From: Paraconexibacter antarcticus
GTDB taxonomy: Bacteria; Actinomycetota; Thermoleophilia; Solirubrobacterales; Solirubrobacteraceae
Direction of reading: 5' to 3'
NCBI RefSeq assembly: GCF_024220175.1
Contig: NZ_CP098502.1
Coordinates: 4,220,514-4,284,513 of the forward strand
DNA length: 64,000 nt
This document shows, piece by piece, positions 41,857 through 50,025 of this stretch. Each line of letters opens with the position of its first letter. The first letter of the stretch is position 1. Below the pieces are notes generated by a model. It was not told the DNA's origin. It searched no databases and saw nothing but the letters and a program-made list of their open reading frames with translations. The translations under genes were made by a program, and so were the position numbers.

Positions 41857-42228
41857 ATGAAGAGCTGGCGGATCAACGACATGGAGCTGCTCCCGCAGGT
41901 CCCGCAGGTGCTCAGCTCCGCAGACGAGGGGCGCGCGATCGCCCTGGCGCTGAGGGCCGGGGAGAGCCTCGACGAGCACCAGGTCCACGAACGGGCCTGG
42001 ATCGTCGTCCTCGACGGCGAGGTGAGCGTCACCGCGCCCGACGGCTCGGTCACGACCGGCGGCGCCGGGCTGCTCGTCGAGCAGGACCCGGGCGAGCGGC
42101 ACTCGGTGCAGGCGATCGCCGACACGCGGATCCTGCTCCTGCTCACGCCGTGGCCCGGGACCGGCCACCCCCGGGCGCTGTCGCAGCAGGAGGCGCCGAG
42201 CCCGCCGGTGCCGCAGTCCGCGACGTAG
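41857..42228 (+). CDS. Cupin-domain protein
   Basis: 123 aa. ALRAGESLDEHQVHERAWIVVLDGEVSVTAPDGSVTTGGAG and VEQDPGERHSVQAIADTRILLLLTPW are the two cupin motifs (GxxxxxHxH(x)nE-like and Gx5PxGxxH-like; here GERHS). Small single-domain cupins bind a metal and act as enzymes or stress proteins. AGAGAGG lies 7 nt before ATG 41857 at the end of the structured leader, whose folding could control access to this site. Confidence 0.75.
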   Translation: MKSWRINDMELLPQVPQVLSSADEGRAIALALRAGESLDEHQVHERAWIVVLDGEVSVTAPDGSVTTGGAGLLVEQDPGERHSVQAIADTRILLLLTPWPGTGHPRALSQQEAPSPPVPQSAT

Positions 42229-42309
42229 CCCCGGCACCGGAGGGCCGGTCCCCCCACCGCCCCCGGGCCGGCCTCGGCCGCAATCGGCCCGGGACCTGGG
42301 CAGAGGGAG

Positions 42310-42445
42310 TATCGTCAGTGGCACGTGACCGGAGGCGACTGCGTCTGGACGGCGTGGTTGCGGACGTTCACGGGTCCTCCGGCGGGCATTGCCCGCCTGA
42401 CCTCCGCTGCTGGAGGGCCCATTTCTCAGGAGGTTGGCAGAGAGG
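42310..42445 (+). promoter_or_regulatory. Repeated promoter plus structured 5' leader, copy B
   Basis: TATCGT (42310-42315), 14 bp, then CGGAGGCG, hairpins CGTC-TGGAC-GGCG, GGAC...GGTCC, GGCGGGC-ATT-GCCCGCC and CCTCC-GCTGCT-GGAGG (42401-42416), ending GGCAGAGAGG before the DUF2294 ATG. Against copy A, C-G to T-G changes and a fully re-written third hairpin keep the stems, which supports selection on RNA structure. The two genes controlled are unrelated in sequence. Confidence 0.55.
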
Positions 42446-42451
42446 CCAGTC

Positions 42452-42814
42452 ATGGCCGACGACGAAGCCAGCACCGCTCGCGACTCGATGACGAGCGCGA
42501 TCTCGAACCACGTGGTCCAGCTCACCCGCGAGTACACCGGCCGCGGACCGACGAAGGCCCGGACCTACCTCAACCAGGACCTCGTGACCGTCGTCATGCA
42601 GGACGCCCTGACCCGGGCCGAGCACCACCTCATCGACGACGACGGCGAAGCGCTCGTGCTCCGCACCCGGCGGGCCTACCAGGACACGATGCGCGCCCGC
42701 CTCATCGAGGGGATCGAGCAGCTGACGTCCCGGCGGGTCCTCGCGTTCCTCAGCGCAAACAGCATCGCCCCGGACTACTCGATCGAGAGCTTCATCCTCG
42801 AGGGCGCGCCATGA
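42452..42814 (+). CDS. DUF2294/MpsC-like protein
   Basis: 120 aa. ISNHVVQLTREYTGRGPTKARTYLNQDLVTVVMQDALTRAEHHLIDDDGE and FLSANSIAPDYSIESFIL match the DUF2294 pattern (GRGPxxxxxxxxxxxxVVxxxxxLTxxE ... SxNxxxPxxSxExFxL). Soluble, function not established; some members are called MpsC. GAGAGG is the ribosome binding site at the end of the structured leader. The STAS gene overlaps its end by ATGA. Confidence 0.82.
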   Translation: MADDEASTARDSMTSAISNHVVQLTREYTGRGPTKARTYLNQDLVTVVMQDALTRAEHHLIDDDGEALVLRTRRAYQDTMRARLIEGIEQLTSRRVLAFLSANSIAPDYSIESFILEGAP

Positions 42815-43170
42815 TCCCGGCCCCGTTCACCATCACCGTCACCCAGCAGGGCGGCGTGAGCGTCCTGCACGTCGCCGGGGAGCTCGACCTCTCCACCGTC
42901 CCCGAGCTCAGGTCCGCGTTCGCGGCCGTCGACGACCCCGTGCTCTTCGACCTCCGCGACTGCACGTTCATGGACTGCACCGGCGCCGCGGCCGTGCTCG
43001 GGTGCCGGTGGCGGCACCCGATCGCGATCGTCACCCGCCCGGGCAGCGAGCCACGCAAGGTCCTGGACGTCATCGCGCCGCCGCACCTGCGCGGATACGA
43101 CACGGCGGCGGACGGCCTCGCGGCGCTCGGCGAGCGGCGCCTGACCGAGGAGCCGCTCAGCTCCGCGTGA
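42811..43170 (+). CDS. STAS-domain (anti-anti-sigma-like) protein with Cys at the phosphosite
   Basis: 119 aa. GVSVLHVAGELDLSTVPELRSAF and VLFDLRDCTFMDCTGAAAVLG are the STAS motifs. In SpoIIAA/RsbV the phosphorylated residue is the Ser of D-S-(S/T)-G; here it is D-C-T-G, so the usual switch residue is Cys, with Thr next to it as a possible substitute. Translationally coupled to the DUF2294 gene. Partner kinase or phosphatase is not adjacent; a PP2C phosphatase lies at 50.0-51.2 kb. Confidence 0.75.
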   Translation: MIPAPFTITVTQQGGVSVLHVAGELDLSTVPELRSAFAAVDDPVLFDLRDCTFMDCTGAAAVLGCRWRHPIAIVTRPGSEPRKVLDVIAPPHLRGYDTAADGLAALGERRLTEEPLSSA

Positions 43171-43244
43171 GGCGCAGCGAGCCGGTCGCGGCCGATTTCG
43201 ATCGGATTACGGCGCGCGACCTACGGTCCGCGCAGCGCGGTCGC

Positions 43245-43274
43245 CCCCTCCCCCGGCCCGGCGGTCGGGAGGGG
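43245..43274. promoter_or_regulatory. GC-rich hairpin in the leader of the second DUF7064 gene
   Basis: CCCCTCCC (43245-43252) pairs with GGGAGGGG (43267-43274) around a 14-nt loop, with flanking GC pairs. It lies 38 bp upstream of the ATG at 43312 and 75 bp after the STAS stop. It may be a terminator lacking a T-run or a leader structure. Confidence 0.35.
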
Positions 43275-43311
43275 TCGCGGCCGCGGTCCGCTCCCCGAAA
43301 TGAGGTCCCGC

Positions 43312-44229
43312 ATGCCGGTCACCGTTCTCGACCCGACCTTCGACGCCCGCCACGAGCTGTCCCCCGACCGCCCGCACATGCGCGAGTCCCTCGTGTGGTG
43401 CCTGGCGGCCCCGGAGCAGGGCATCGCCGCGTTCGTCTACACCTGGGTCGACGCGCACGGCAAGGCGGGCGCCGCCGGCGTGGCGTTCGGCGATGGCATC
43501 GGCGCCCCGGTCTTCGAGCTGCAGGACGGGCTCGACACCCCGGCGGGCATGGGCTTCGACGACTGGCGCGCCGGCCCGGTGCACACCCGTCACCGTGAGC
43601 CGCTCCAGAGCTGCGACGTCGCCTACCGCAGCGACGACCTGACGATCGAGCTGACGTGGGAGGCCCTCCACGCGCCGTACGCGTACAACGCGGCGTCGCC
43701 GGGCTTCCCGCGGTTCTACGCGGACGAGCGCTTCGAGCAGACCGGGCGCGCCCGGGGCACGCTGACGGCGAACGGGACGACGCACGAGATCGACGCCTTC
43801 TGCCATCGCGACCACTCGTGGGGCGCCCGCGTGTGGGGCCTCGTCGAGCACTACAAGTGGCTGAACTTCATGTCCGAGGACGCGGTCGTCCACCTCATGG
43901 ACCTCCACGCCTACGGACGCTCGTGGCTGCGCGGCTACGTCCTGCGCGACGGGGCGATGGCCGAGATCACGTCGGTGGACTGGGACTACGAGCTCGACGA
44001 GGACTTCTACCACCGCGGCATGGAGGCCACCGTCCACGACGACGCCGGCCGCGCCACCCGGGTCCGGCTGCTCGACACGCCGGCCGAGCTCGAGTACCCG
44101 ATCAACCCGCGCCTGACCCTCATCGACCTCATCGGCCACGCCGAGATCGACGGCACGCCGGCGTCGAGCTACGCGGAGATGTCGTGGCCGCCCGAGTATC
44201 TGCAGCTCGGCAAGGAGACACGGCTGTGA
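43312..44229 (+). CDS. DUF7064-type CrtC/AttH-like protein
   Basis: 305 aa, beta-rich, no signal peptide. DAFCHRDHSWGARVWG carries the same RD(R/H)SWG(I/A)R motif as the protein at 12823-13908; AYNAASPGFPRFYADERFEQTGRARG and a C-terminal EMSWPPEYLQLG complete it. Related proteins occur in steroid/terpenoid gene clusters of actinobacteria. GAGG lies 6 nt before ATG 43312, which selects it over ATG 43300. The kinase-like gene follows with a GTGA overlap, so the two act together. Confidence 0.65.
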   Translation: MPVTVLDPTFDARHELSPDRPHMRESLVWCLAAPEQGIAAFVYTWVDAHGKAGAAGVAFGDGIGAPVFELQDGLDTPAGMGFDDWRAGPVHTRHREPLQSCDVAYRSDDLTIELTWEALHAPYAYNAASPGFPRFYADERFEQTGRARGTLTANGTTHEIDAFCHRDHSWGARVWGLVEHYKWLNFMSEDAVVHLMDLHAYGRSWLRGYVLRDGAMAEITSVDWDYELDEDFYHRGMEATVHDDAGRATRVRLLDTPAELEYPINPRLTLIDLIGHAEIDGTPASSYAEMSWPPEYLQLGKETRL

Positions 44230-45305
44230 GCGCCGCGGTCGTCCGGTGGGACGAGATCGACGCCGCCTGGCTCACCGACGTGCTGTCCGCCTCGGGCCGG
44301 CTCACGTCCGGCCGGGTGACCGCCGTCGAGCGTGAGCCCTGCGGCACCGGCCAGCTCGCGGACTCCTACCGCTTCACGCTCACCTACGACGTGCCGGACG
44401 GCGGCCCGCCGTCCGTCGTCGGCAAGTTCGCCTCCGACGACGAGGCGAGCCGCGAGTTCGGGCGGCAGTCGGGCTACTACCGCAACGAGATCCGCTTCTA
44501 CCAGGACCTCGCGCCGACGCTGTCGATCGTCATCCCGTCGCCGTTGCACGCGGCGCTCGCCGAGAACCAGACGGACTTCGTCCTGCTCATGGAGGACCTC
44601 ACCCCGGCGCGTGTCGTCGACCAGCTCGAGGGCTGCACGCCCGACGAGGCCGCGCTCGTGATGGAGCAGGCGGCCGCGCTCCACGCCGGCTCCTGGCGGC
44701 GGCCGGAGCTCGCGGGGACCGACTGGCTCCAGGGCACGGGCGCGTCGTTCTCGCACGTCACCGACAACTTCCCCCAGACGCTCGCGGACTTCCCGACGAT
44801 CGCGGGGGACCTCGTGCCCGACGCCGACCTCGCGGAGGCCGCGAAGCTCGGCGATCACCTCGACGCCTGGAAGCGCGCCTTCACCGAGCCCCAGTGCCTG
44901 TGGCACAGCGACCTGCGCGCGGACAACCTGCTCTTCGACCCGAAGGGCGGGACGATGCCCATCGCCGTCCTCGACTGGCAGGGCGTCGGGTACGGCCGCG
45001 GGACGATCGACGTCGCCTACTTCCTCGGCACGAGCCTCACGACCGAGGACCGCCGCGCCCACGAGCGTGCCCTCGTCGCCCACTACCGCGAGGCCCTGAC
45101 CGCGGCGGGCGTCGAGCAGTACGACTGCGAGACCTGCTGGGAGGACTACCGGCTGCTCGCGATCCACGGCCTCCAGGTCGGCATCTTCGGGCTCGGCGCC
45201 GTGAAGCGCAGCGAGCGCGGCGACGAGCTCTGGCGGACGTGGATCGAGCGCACCGCGACCCAGACCCGGGACCTCGACAGCTTCGCGGCCCTCGCGGCGA
45301 CGTAG
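44226..45305 (+). CDS. Ecdysteroid-kinase/aminoglycoside-phosphotransferase-like kinase
   Basis: 359 aa. PKL-fold small-molecule kinase: VVGKFAS (ATP-Lys), NEIRFYQDLAPTLSIVIPSPLHA, LLMEDLTP, catalytic loop WHSDLRADNLLFD (His227, Asp229, Asn234) and metal Asp in IAVLDWQGVGYGRGTIDVAYFLG. DWQ..G.G..D.AYFL is typical of the EcKinase/DUF1679 family, which phosphorylates hydroxylated steroids and other alcohols in other organisms. GTG 44226 overlaps the DUF7064 stop. Substrate not proven. Confidence 0.8.
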   Translation: MSAAVVRWDEIDAAWLTDVLSASGRLTSGRVTAVEREPCGTGQLADSYRFTLTYDVPDGGPPSVVGKFASDDEASREFGRQSGYYRNEIRFYQDLAPTLSIVIPSPLHAALAENQTDFVLLMEDLTPARVVDQLEGCTPDEAALVMEQAAALHAGSWRRPELAGTDWLQGTGASFSHVTDNFPQTLADFPTIAGDLVPDADLAEAAKLGDHLDAWKRAFTEPQCLWHSDLRADNLLFDPKGGTMPIAVLDWQGVGYGRGTIDVAYFLGTSLTTEDRRAHERALVAHYREALTAAGVEQYDCETCWEDYRLLAIHGLQVGIFGLGAVKRSERGDELWRTWIERTATQTRDLDSFAALAAT

Positions 45306-45416
45306 CGGGACGCCGGGCGCGGCCGCGCCGCCGGGTCGCGCGCCCGGGGCCGGCCGCGCGTAGGGTGGGCGGGAGATGACCGATGAGTTCCCGCCCCCCG
45401 CGGCGTCACAGCGGCC

Positions 45417-46019
45417 ATGACCCCGACCACGTGTCACATGTCCATCTCGCTGGACGGCTTCGTCGCCGGCCCCGGCCAGGATCGCGAGAACCCGCTCGGC
45501 GTCGGCGGCCGCGACGTCCACCTGTGGCACCTCGGCGAGATCACCGACCCGGCGGACGTCACGGCCCGCGACTGGCTCATGCGCCCCCGCGGCGCGTACG
45601 TCATGGGCCGCAACATGTTCGGCCCGGTCCGCGGCGCGTGGGACGAGGACTGGCGCGGCTGGTGGGGCGACGAGCCCCCGTACCACGCGCCGGTCTACGT
45701 CCTCACCCACCACGCCCGCGACCCGATCGAGCTCGAGGGCGGCACGAGCTTCCACTTCGTCACCGACGGCTTCTACGCCGCCTTCGCGCAGGCCACCGCC
45801 GCCGCGGACGGCCGCGGCGTCGACATCGCCGGCGGCGCCTCGACCGTGCGTCAGGCGCTGGCCGCGGGCGTCGTCGACGAGCTCGTCCTCGACATCGCCC
45901 CGGTGCTGCTCGGAGCGGGCGAGCGCCTCTTCGACGACGTGGGCGACCTGCGGCTCACGCCGGTCGAGACCCTGCACTCGCAGCACGCGACGCACATCCG
46001 GTACCGCATCGAGCACTGA
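45417..46019 (+). CDS. Dihydrofolate-reductase-like (RibD C-terminal) protein
   Basis: 200 aa. HMSISLDGFVAGPGQ, YVMGRNMFGPVRG, PVYVLTHHARDPIE, VDIAGGASTVRQALAAGVVDELVLDIAPVLLGAGERLF are the family motifs (NADPH-binding GG and PVLLG(x)G). Such stand-alone proteins are reductases of unknown substrate; not essential DHFR. Convergent with the alcohol dehydrogenase ending at 46053. Confidence 0.88.
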   Translation: MTPTTCHMSISLDGFVAGPGQDRENPLGVGGRDVHLWHLGEITDPADVTARDWLMRPRGAYVMGRNMFGPVRGAWDEDWRGWWGDEPPYHAPVYVLTHHARDPIELEGGTSFHFVTDGFYAAFAQATAAADGRGVDIAGGASTVRQALAAGVVDELVLDIAPVLLGAGERLFDDVGDLRLTPVETLHSQHATHIRYRIEH

Positions 46020-46052
46020 GCGCGACGCGGTACCGGGGGGCGTCGGCGGGCC

Positions 46053-47237
46053 TCAGGGCTTGAGGATGACCTTGAAGGCGCCGTCCTGCTTCTTCTGGAA
46101 CGTCTCGTAGGCCTGCGGCGCGTCGGCGAGCGGGACGTGGTGCGTGGCGAAGTCGTCGACGCCGAGCGGATCGTCGTCGCCGGTGAGGAGCGGCATGAGC
46201 GTGTCGGTCCAGCGGCGGACGTTCGCCTGCCCCATGCGGATGGTGAGCTGCTTGTCGAACATCTGCAGCAGCGGCATCGGGCTCGCCGCGCCGCCGTAGA
46301 CGCCGGAGATCGACACCGTCCCGCCACGCTGCACGAGCTCCATCGCCATGTGCAGCGCGGTGAGCCGGTCGATGCCCGCGGTCTCCATCACCTTCTGCGC
46401 GATCGCGTCGGGGAGCATCCCCGCCATGAGGTGGGCGAAGCGGCCGATCGGCGCGCCGTGGGCCTCCATGCCGACGGCGTCGAGCACCGCGATCGGGCCG
46501 CGCCCGTCGGTGAGCCCGCGCACCGCCTCGGGAAGATCGTCGATCTCCTCGAGGTTCAGGGCCGTCACGCCGTGGGCCGCGGCCCGCGCGAGCCGGTCGG
46601 GGACGAGGTCGATGCCGATGACCTGGCCGGCGCCGCGATGCTGCGCGACCCGGGCGGCCATCTCGCCGATCGGCCCGAGACCGAGGATCGCGATCGTCCC
46701 GCCCTCCGGGACGTCCGCGTACTCCACGCCCTGCCACGCCGTCGGGAGCACGTCCGAGAGATAGAGGAAGCGGTCGTCCGCCGGCCCGTCCGGCACCTTC
46801 ATCGCGCCGTAGTCCGCGTGCGGCACGCGGAGGTACTCGGCCTGCCCGCCCGCCACCTGGCCGTAGAGCTTCGTGTAGCCGAGGAACGCGGCGCCGGTGC
46901 CGTACTCGTGGACCTGGGTCGTCTCGCACTGCGACTGCAGGTCGTTGCCGCACATGTGGCAGTGCCCGCACGAGATGTTGAACGGGATCACCACGCGGTC
47001 GCCGGGCTTGAGGTTCGTGACCTCGGCGCCGACGGCCTCGACGACGCCCATGGGCTCGTGGCCGAGGATGTCCCCCGCGTCGAGGAACGGGCCGAGGACC
47101 TCGTAGAGGTGCAGGTCCGACCCGCAGATCCCGGACGAGGTCACCCGGATGATCGCATCCGTGGGGTGCTCGATCGTCGGATCGGGGACGTTGTCGACGC
47201 GAACGTCGTGGTTGCCGTGCCAGGTGACTGCCTTCAT
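46053..47237 (-). CDS. Zinc-dependent alcohol dehydrogenase (FdhA-like)
   Basis: 394 aa MDR enzyme. Catalytic zinc ligands lie in SSGICGSDLHLYE and DILGHEPMGVV; the structural zinc cysteines in NISCGHCHMCGNDLQSQC; NAD-binding in TIAILGLGPIGEMAARVAQHRG. The long C-terminal region with GQANVRRWTDTLMPLL is shared with glutathione-independent formaldehyde-dehydrogenase-type members, so short aldehydes or alcohols are likely substrates. ATG 47237. Divergent from an SDR gene at 47379, with 141 bp between. Confidence 0.9.
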   Translation of the reverse strand: MKAVTWHGNHDVRVDNVPDPTIEHPTDAIIRVTSSGICGSDLHLYEVLGPFLDAGDILGHEPMGVVEAVGAEVTNLKPGDRVVIPFNISCGHCHMCGNDLQSQCETTQVHEYGTGAAFLGYTKLYGQVAGGQAEYLRVPHADYGAMKVPDGPADDRFLYLSDVLPTAWQGVEYADVPEGGTIAILGLGPIGEMAARVAQHRGAGQVIGIDLVPDRLARAAAHGVTALNLEEIDDLPEAVRGLTDGRGPIAVLDAVGMEAHGAPIGRFAHLMAGMLPDAIAQKVMETAGIDRLTALHMAMELVQRGGTVSISGVYGGAASPMPLLQMFDKQLTIRMGQANVRRWTDTLMPLLTGDDDPLGVDDFATHHVPLADAPQAYETFQKKQDGAFKVILKP

Positions 47238-47378
47238 ACGCAAGACCGCTTTCGGGTGGGGTTTCCGCGCGGCTACCCGGGCAGCCCGACGTGAACCGCA
47301 CGGTCGTATCGCGCCGCGCCGGGGGGGGCGAGCGCGCCCGGTCTGCGTCAGCGGCGACGGGCCGGGCAGGCGGGCGGC

Positions 47379-48479
47379 ATGCCCACCACCAGCACCGCCC
47401 CGCGCCTGGCCGGGAAGCGGATCCTGCTCACCGGCGCGAGCTCCGGCGTCGGCCTGAGCGCCGTCGGGCTCTTCGCCGCCGAAGGGGCCCGCCTCGTGCT
47501 CGTCGCCCGTCGTGACGACGCGCTGCGGGCGTCCGTCCGCCGACAGGGCATCGACGCGGAGGTCATCCCCGCCGACCTCGCCGACCGCGAGCAGGCGCAG
47601 GCCGCGGTCGCGCGGGCGGTCGAGGTTCTCGGGGGCCTCGACGTCGTCGTCTCGAACGCCGGGGTCGCCGTCTTCGGCCACACGCTCGAGGTCCATCCCG
47701 ACGACTTCGACCGCACGGTCGCGGTGACCTTCACCGGCGCCGTCGACGTCATCCGCGCCGCCCTACCCCACCTCCGGGAGAGCCGCGGCAGCATCGTGGC
47801 CACCGGCTCGCTGATGACCCGGGTGCCGCTGCCGACCTGGGGCTCGTACGCCGCCGCCAAGCACGCGCTGCGCGGCTTCCTGAACACGCTCGCGATCGAG
47901 GAGCGCGAGCAGCGCAGCGGCGTGACCGTCTCCATGGTCCACCCGGGCCCGATCGACACGCCCCTGTTCGCGCAGGCGTCGAGCGCGACCGGCGACAAGC
48001 CGCGCGTCCCGCCGGACGCGTACGCCGCCGACGTCGTCGCCCGCGCGCTCGTGGAGACCGCCGTCAGGCCGCGGCGCGAGACCGTGCTCGGCGGCGAGAC
48101 CGTGGCCCTGGACGTCCTCTACGCGCACGCCCGGCCGCTCGCCGACGCGATCCTGCTCATGGTCGACCGCTGGTATCGCAGCGGTGAGGAGCAGGCATCG
48201 ATCCCCGGGTCGCTGTGGTCGACCGACGCCCCGCCGGCGATCAGCGGCAGGATCCCCGCACGGCAGAGCCTGCTCGCGCCGCTGCAGCTCGGTGGCCGCC
48301 TCCGGCCCGACCCGCGCACGCCGCTGCGGCTCGCGGCGAACCTCGCGCGGGCCGGGGTCCGCGCGCTGCAGCTCGTGCCGGCGCTCCGCCGTCCCGCGCC
48401 CGAGCGCCGGCCGCCGGTGACCGCGCTGCGCGACCGGGCGCCGCGCCAGGGGCAGGACCCGGTGAACGTGCCGACCTGA
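47379..48479 (+). CDS. Short-chain dehydrogenase with C-terminal extension
   Basis: 366 aa. ILLTGASSGVGLSAVGLFAAEG, VVVSNAGVAVFG, ATGSLMTRVPLPTWGSYAAAKHALRGF (Ser, Tyr, Lys) and MVHPGPIDTPLF are classical SDR motifs, but about 110 residues follow (LYAHARPLADAILLMVDRWYRSGEEQ ... RPPVTALRDRAP), basic and Pro/Arg-rich, as in a group of actinobacterial membrane-associated SDRs. Substrate unknown. Confidence 0.85.
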   Translation: MPTTSTAPRLAGKRILLTGASSGVGLSAVGLFAAEGARLVLVARRDDALRASVRRQGIDAEVIPADLADREQAQAAVARAVEVLGGLDVVVSNAGVAVFGHTLEVHPDDFDRTVAVTFTGAVDVIRAALPHLRESRGSIVATGSLMTRVPLPTWGSYAAAKHALRGFLNTLAIEEREQRSGVTVSMVHPGPIDTPLFAQASSATGDKPRVPPDAYAADVVARALVETAVRPRRETVLGGETVALDVLYAHARPLADAILLMVDRWYRSGEEQASIPGSLWSTDAPPAISGRIPARQSLLAPLQLGGRLRPDPRTPLRLAANLARAGVRALQLVPALRRPAPERRPPVTALRDRAPRQGQDPVNVPT

Positions 48480-48529
48480 GCGGGCGGCCCAGCGGTTGCC
48501 GCCGGCGGATTCGGGTACACGCTCCCCCT

Positions 48530-48940
48530 ATGTTCCGCCAAGGCCCCCTGTCCGTCACCGCGCACTCCGTCGCCGAGCCGTTCCTCGTCGCGCTGCTCAT
48601 CGCCGCCCCGTTCCTCTTCGGCTTCTCAAGCCAGGCGGCGCCGACCGCGGTGAGCCTCGTCGCCGGCGTCGCCATCCTCGTCGTCTCGATGAGCACGTGC
48701 TGGCGGCTCTCGCTCGTGAAGGTCGTCCCGCTCGTCGCCCACGCGATGCTCGACCTCGGCCTCGGCGCGCTGCTCGTCGCCTCCCCGTTCCTCTTCGGCT
48801 TCAAGGACGACAGCACCGCCGCGACCGTGTTCTTCATCCTGTTCGGTCTCGCCGAGATCCTCGCGACGCTCGCCACCCGCTGGACCGGCGCGGGCGCCCC
48901 CGACGGCGGGCCGCTGCGCCCGGCGCGACCGGGGGCCTGA
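48530..48940 (+). CDS. SPW-repeat membrane protein
   Basis: 136 aa with four hydrophobic helices. Two repeats centred on PFLVALLIAAPFLFGFSSQ and GALLVASPFLFGFKDDS match the SPW-repeat family. The N-terminus MFRQGPLSVTAHSVAE is short and cytoplasmic. Function unknown; often found in actinobacterial and soil genomes. ATG 48530 follows CTCCCCCT, a poor ribosome binding site. Confidence 0.75.
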   Translation: MFRQGPLSVTAHSVAEPFLVALLIAAPFLFGFSSQAAPTAVSLVAGVAILVVSMSTCWRLSLVKVVPLVAHAMLDLGLGALLVASPFLFGFKDDSTAATVFFILFGLAEILATLATRWTGAGAPDGGPLRPARPGA

Positions 48941-48971
48941 CCGTGCCGCCGTGCGCGGGGGGCCGCACCCG

Positions 48972-49988
48972 ATGACGGCCGAGGCCCTGACGGTCGCGGT
49001 CACCGGTCCCACCGGCACGTTCGGGGCGGGACTGCTCCCGCTGCTCGAGGAGGACGAGCGCGTCGGCCGCGTCGTCGGCATCGCCCGGCGCCCGCTCGAT
49101 CCCGCCGCGCGGCGCTGGTCGAAGCTCGACTACCGGCAGGGCGACGTGCGCGACCTCGATGCCCTGACGCGCGCGTTCGCAGGTGCCGACGTCGTCGTGC
49201 ACCTCGCGTTCATGATCACGGGGGCCGCGGATCGCCGCACCACCCGCTCGATCAACGTGGACGGGACGCTGAACGCCTTCCGGGCCGCCGCCGACGCCGG
49301 CGTGTCGCGGTTCGTCTACGCCTCGAGCGTCGCGGCCTACGGCTTCCACGCGGACAACCCGGTGCCGATGGACGAGACCTGGCCGGTGCGCCCGGCCGCG
49401 CACCTGTTCTACGCCCAGGAGAAGGCGGAGCTCGAGACCCGCCTGCAGCAAGAGAGCGAGCGGCACCCGTCGGTGGACGTCTACCTCCTGCGGCCGCCCG
49501 TGGTCCTCGGGCCGAACGCGGCCGGCGCGAAGCTCCCGCCCGCCCTGGCGGCCCTCGGAGGACGGCTGATGCGCCTCGCCTCCCACGTCCCCGGCGGCGG
49601 CCTGCCGCTCCCCGTGCCCGCGCTGGAGCTGCAGGTCATCCACGAGGCCGACGTCGGCAGTGCGCTCATGCGGTGCATCACGGCCGCCGGCCCGCCGGGC
49701 GCCTACAACATCGCCGCCGACGAGACGATCACCGCCGCCGACGTCGCCGGCCACCTCGGCGTGCGCCCGGTGCGCGCGCCGACGGGCCTCATGGCCCTCG
49801 CCGGGCGCGGGATCGCCGCCGTGCCGCTCCCCGCGTTCCTGCCGTCCGTGACCGAGTGGGCCGAGGTGCTCAGCCATCCGTCGGTGATGGACACGGGGAA
49901 GGCCAGGCGCGAGCTCGGCTGGCGGCCGCGGTACAGCGCGGACGAGGCGCTCGCGGCGACCTTCGGGGCCCGCGCCGCGCCCGACTGA
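48972..49988 (+). CDS. NAD-dependent epimerase/dehydratase
   Basis: 338 aa extended SDR. VAVTGPTGTFGAGLLPLL binds NAD; ADVVVHLAFMITG, VDGTLNAFRAAADAGVSRFVYASSVAAYG, LFYAQEKAELE (YxxxK-like) and a C-terminal TGKARRELGWRPRYSADEAL are typical. It could be a sugar-nucleotide epimerase or a 3beta-HSD-like enzyme; the sequence cannot separate these. ATG 48972 chosen over GTG 48951. Confidence 0.82.
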   Translation: MTAEALTVAVTGPTGTFGAGLLPLLEEDERVGRVVGIARRPLDPAARRWSKLDYRQGDVRDLDALTRAFAGADVVVHLAFMITGAADRRTTRSINVDGTLNAFRAAADAGVSRFVYASSVAAYGFHADNPVPMDETWPVRPAAHLFYAQEKAELETRLQQESERHPSVDVYLLRPPVVLGPNAAGAKLPPALAALGGRLMRLASHVPGGGLPLPVPALELQVIHEADVGSALMRCITAAGPPGAYNIAADETITAADVAGHLGVRPVRAPTGLMALAGRGIAAVPLPAFLPSVTEWAEVLSHPSVMDTGKARRELGWRPRYSADEALAATFGARAAPD

Positions 49989-50025
49989 CCGCTCCGGCCG
50001 GCCCCGCCCCGTCGGCGATCGGCGG

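Noticed and set aside
41714..42445. Leader identified as TPP, SAM, cobalamin, c-di-GMP, fluoride, guanidine-II or ANTAR element
   Set aside because: None of the conserved sequence cores of those classes is present; one ACGG loop in copy A is not kept in copy B.
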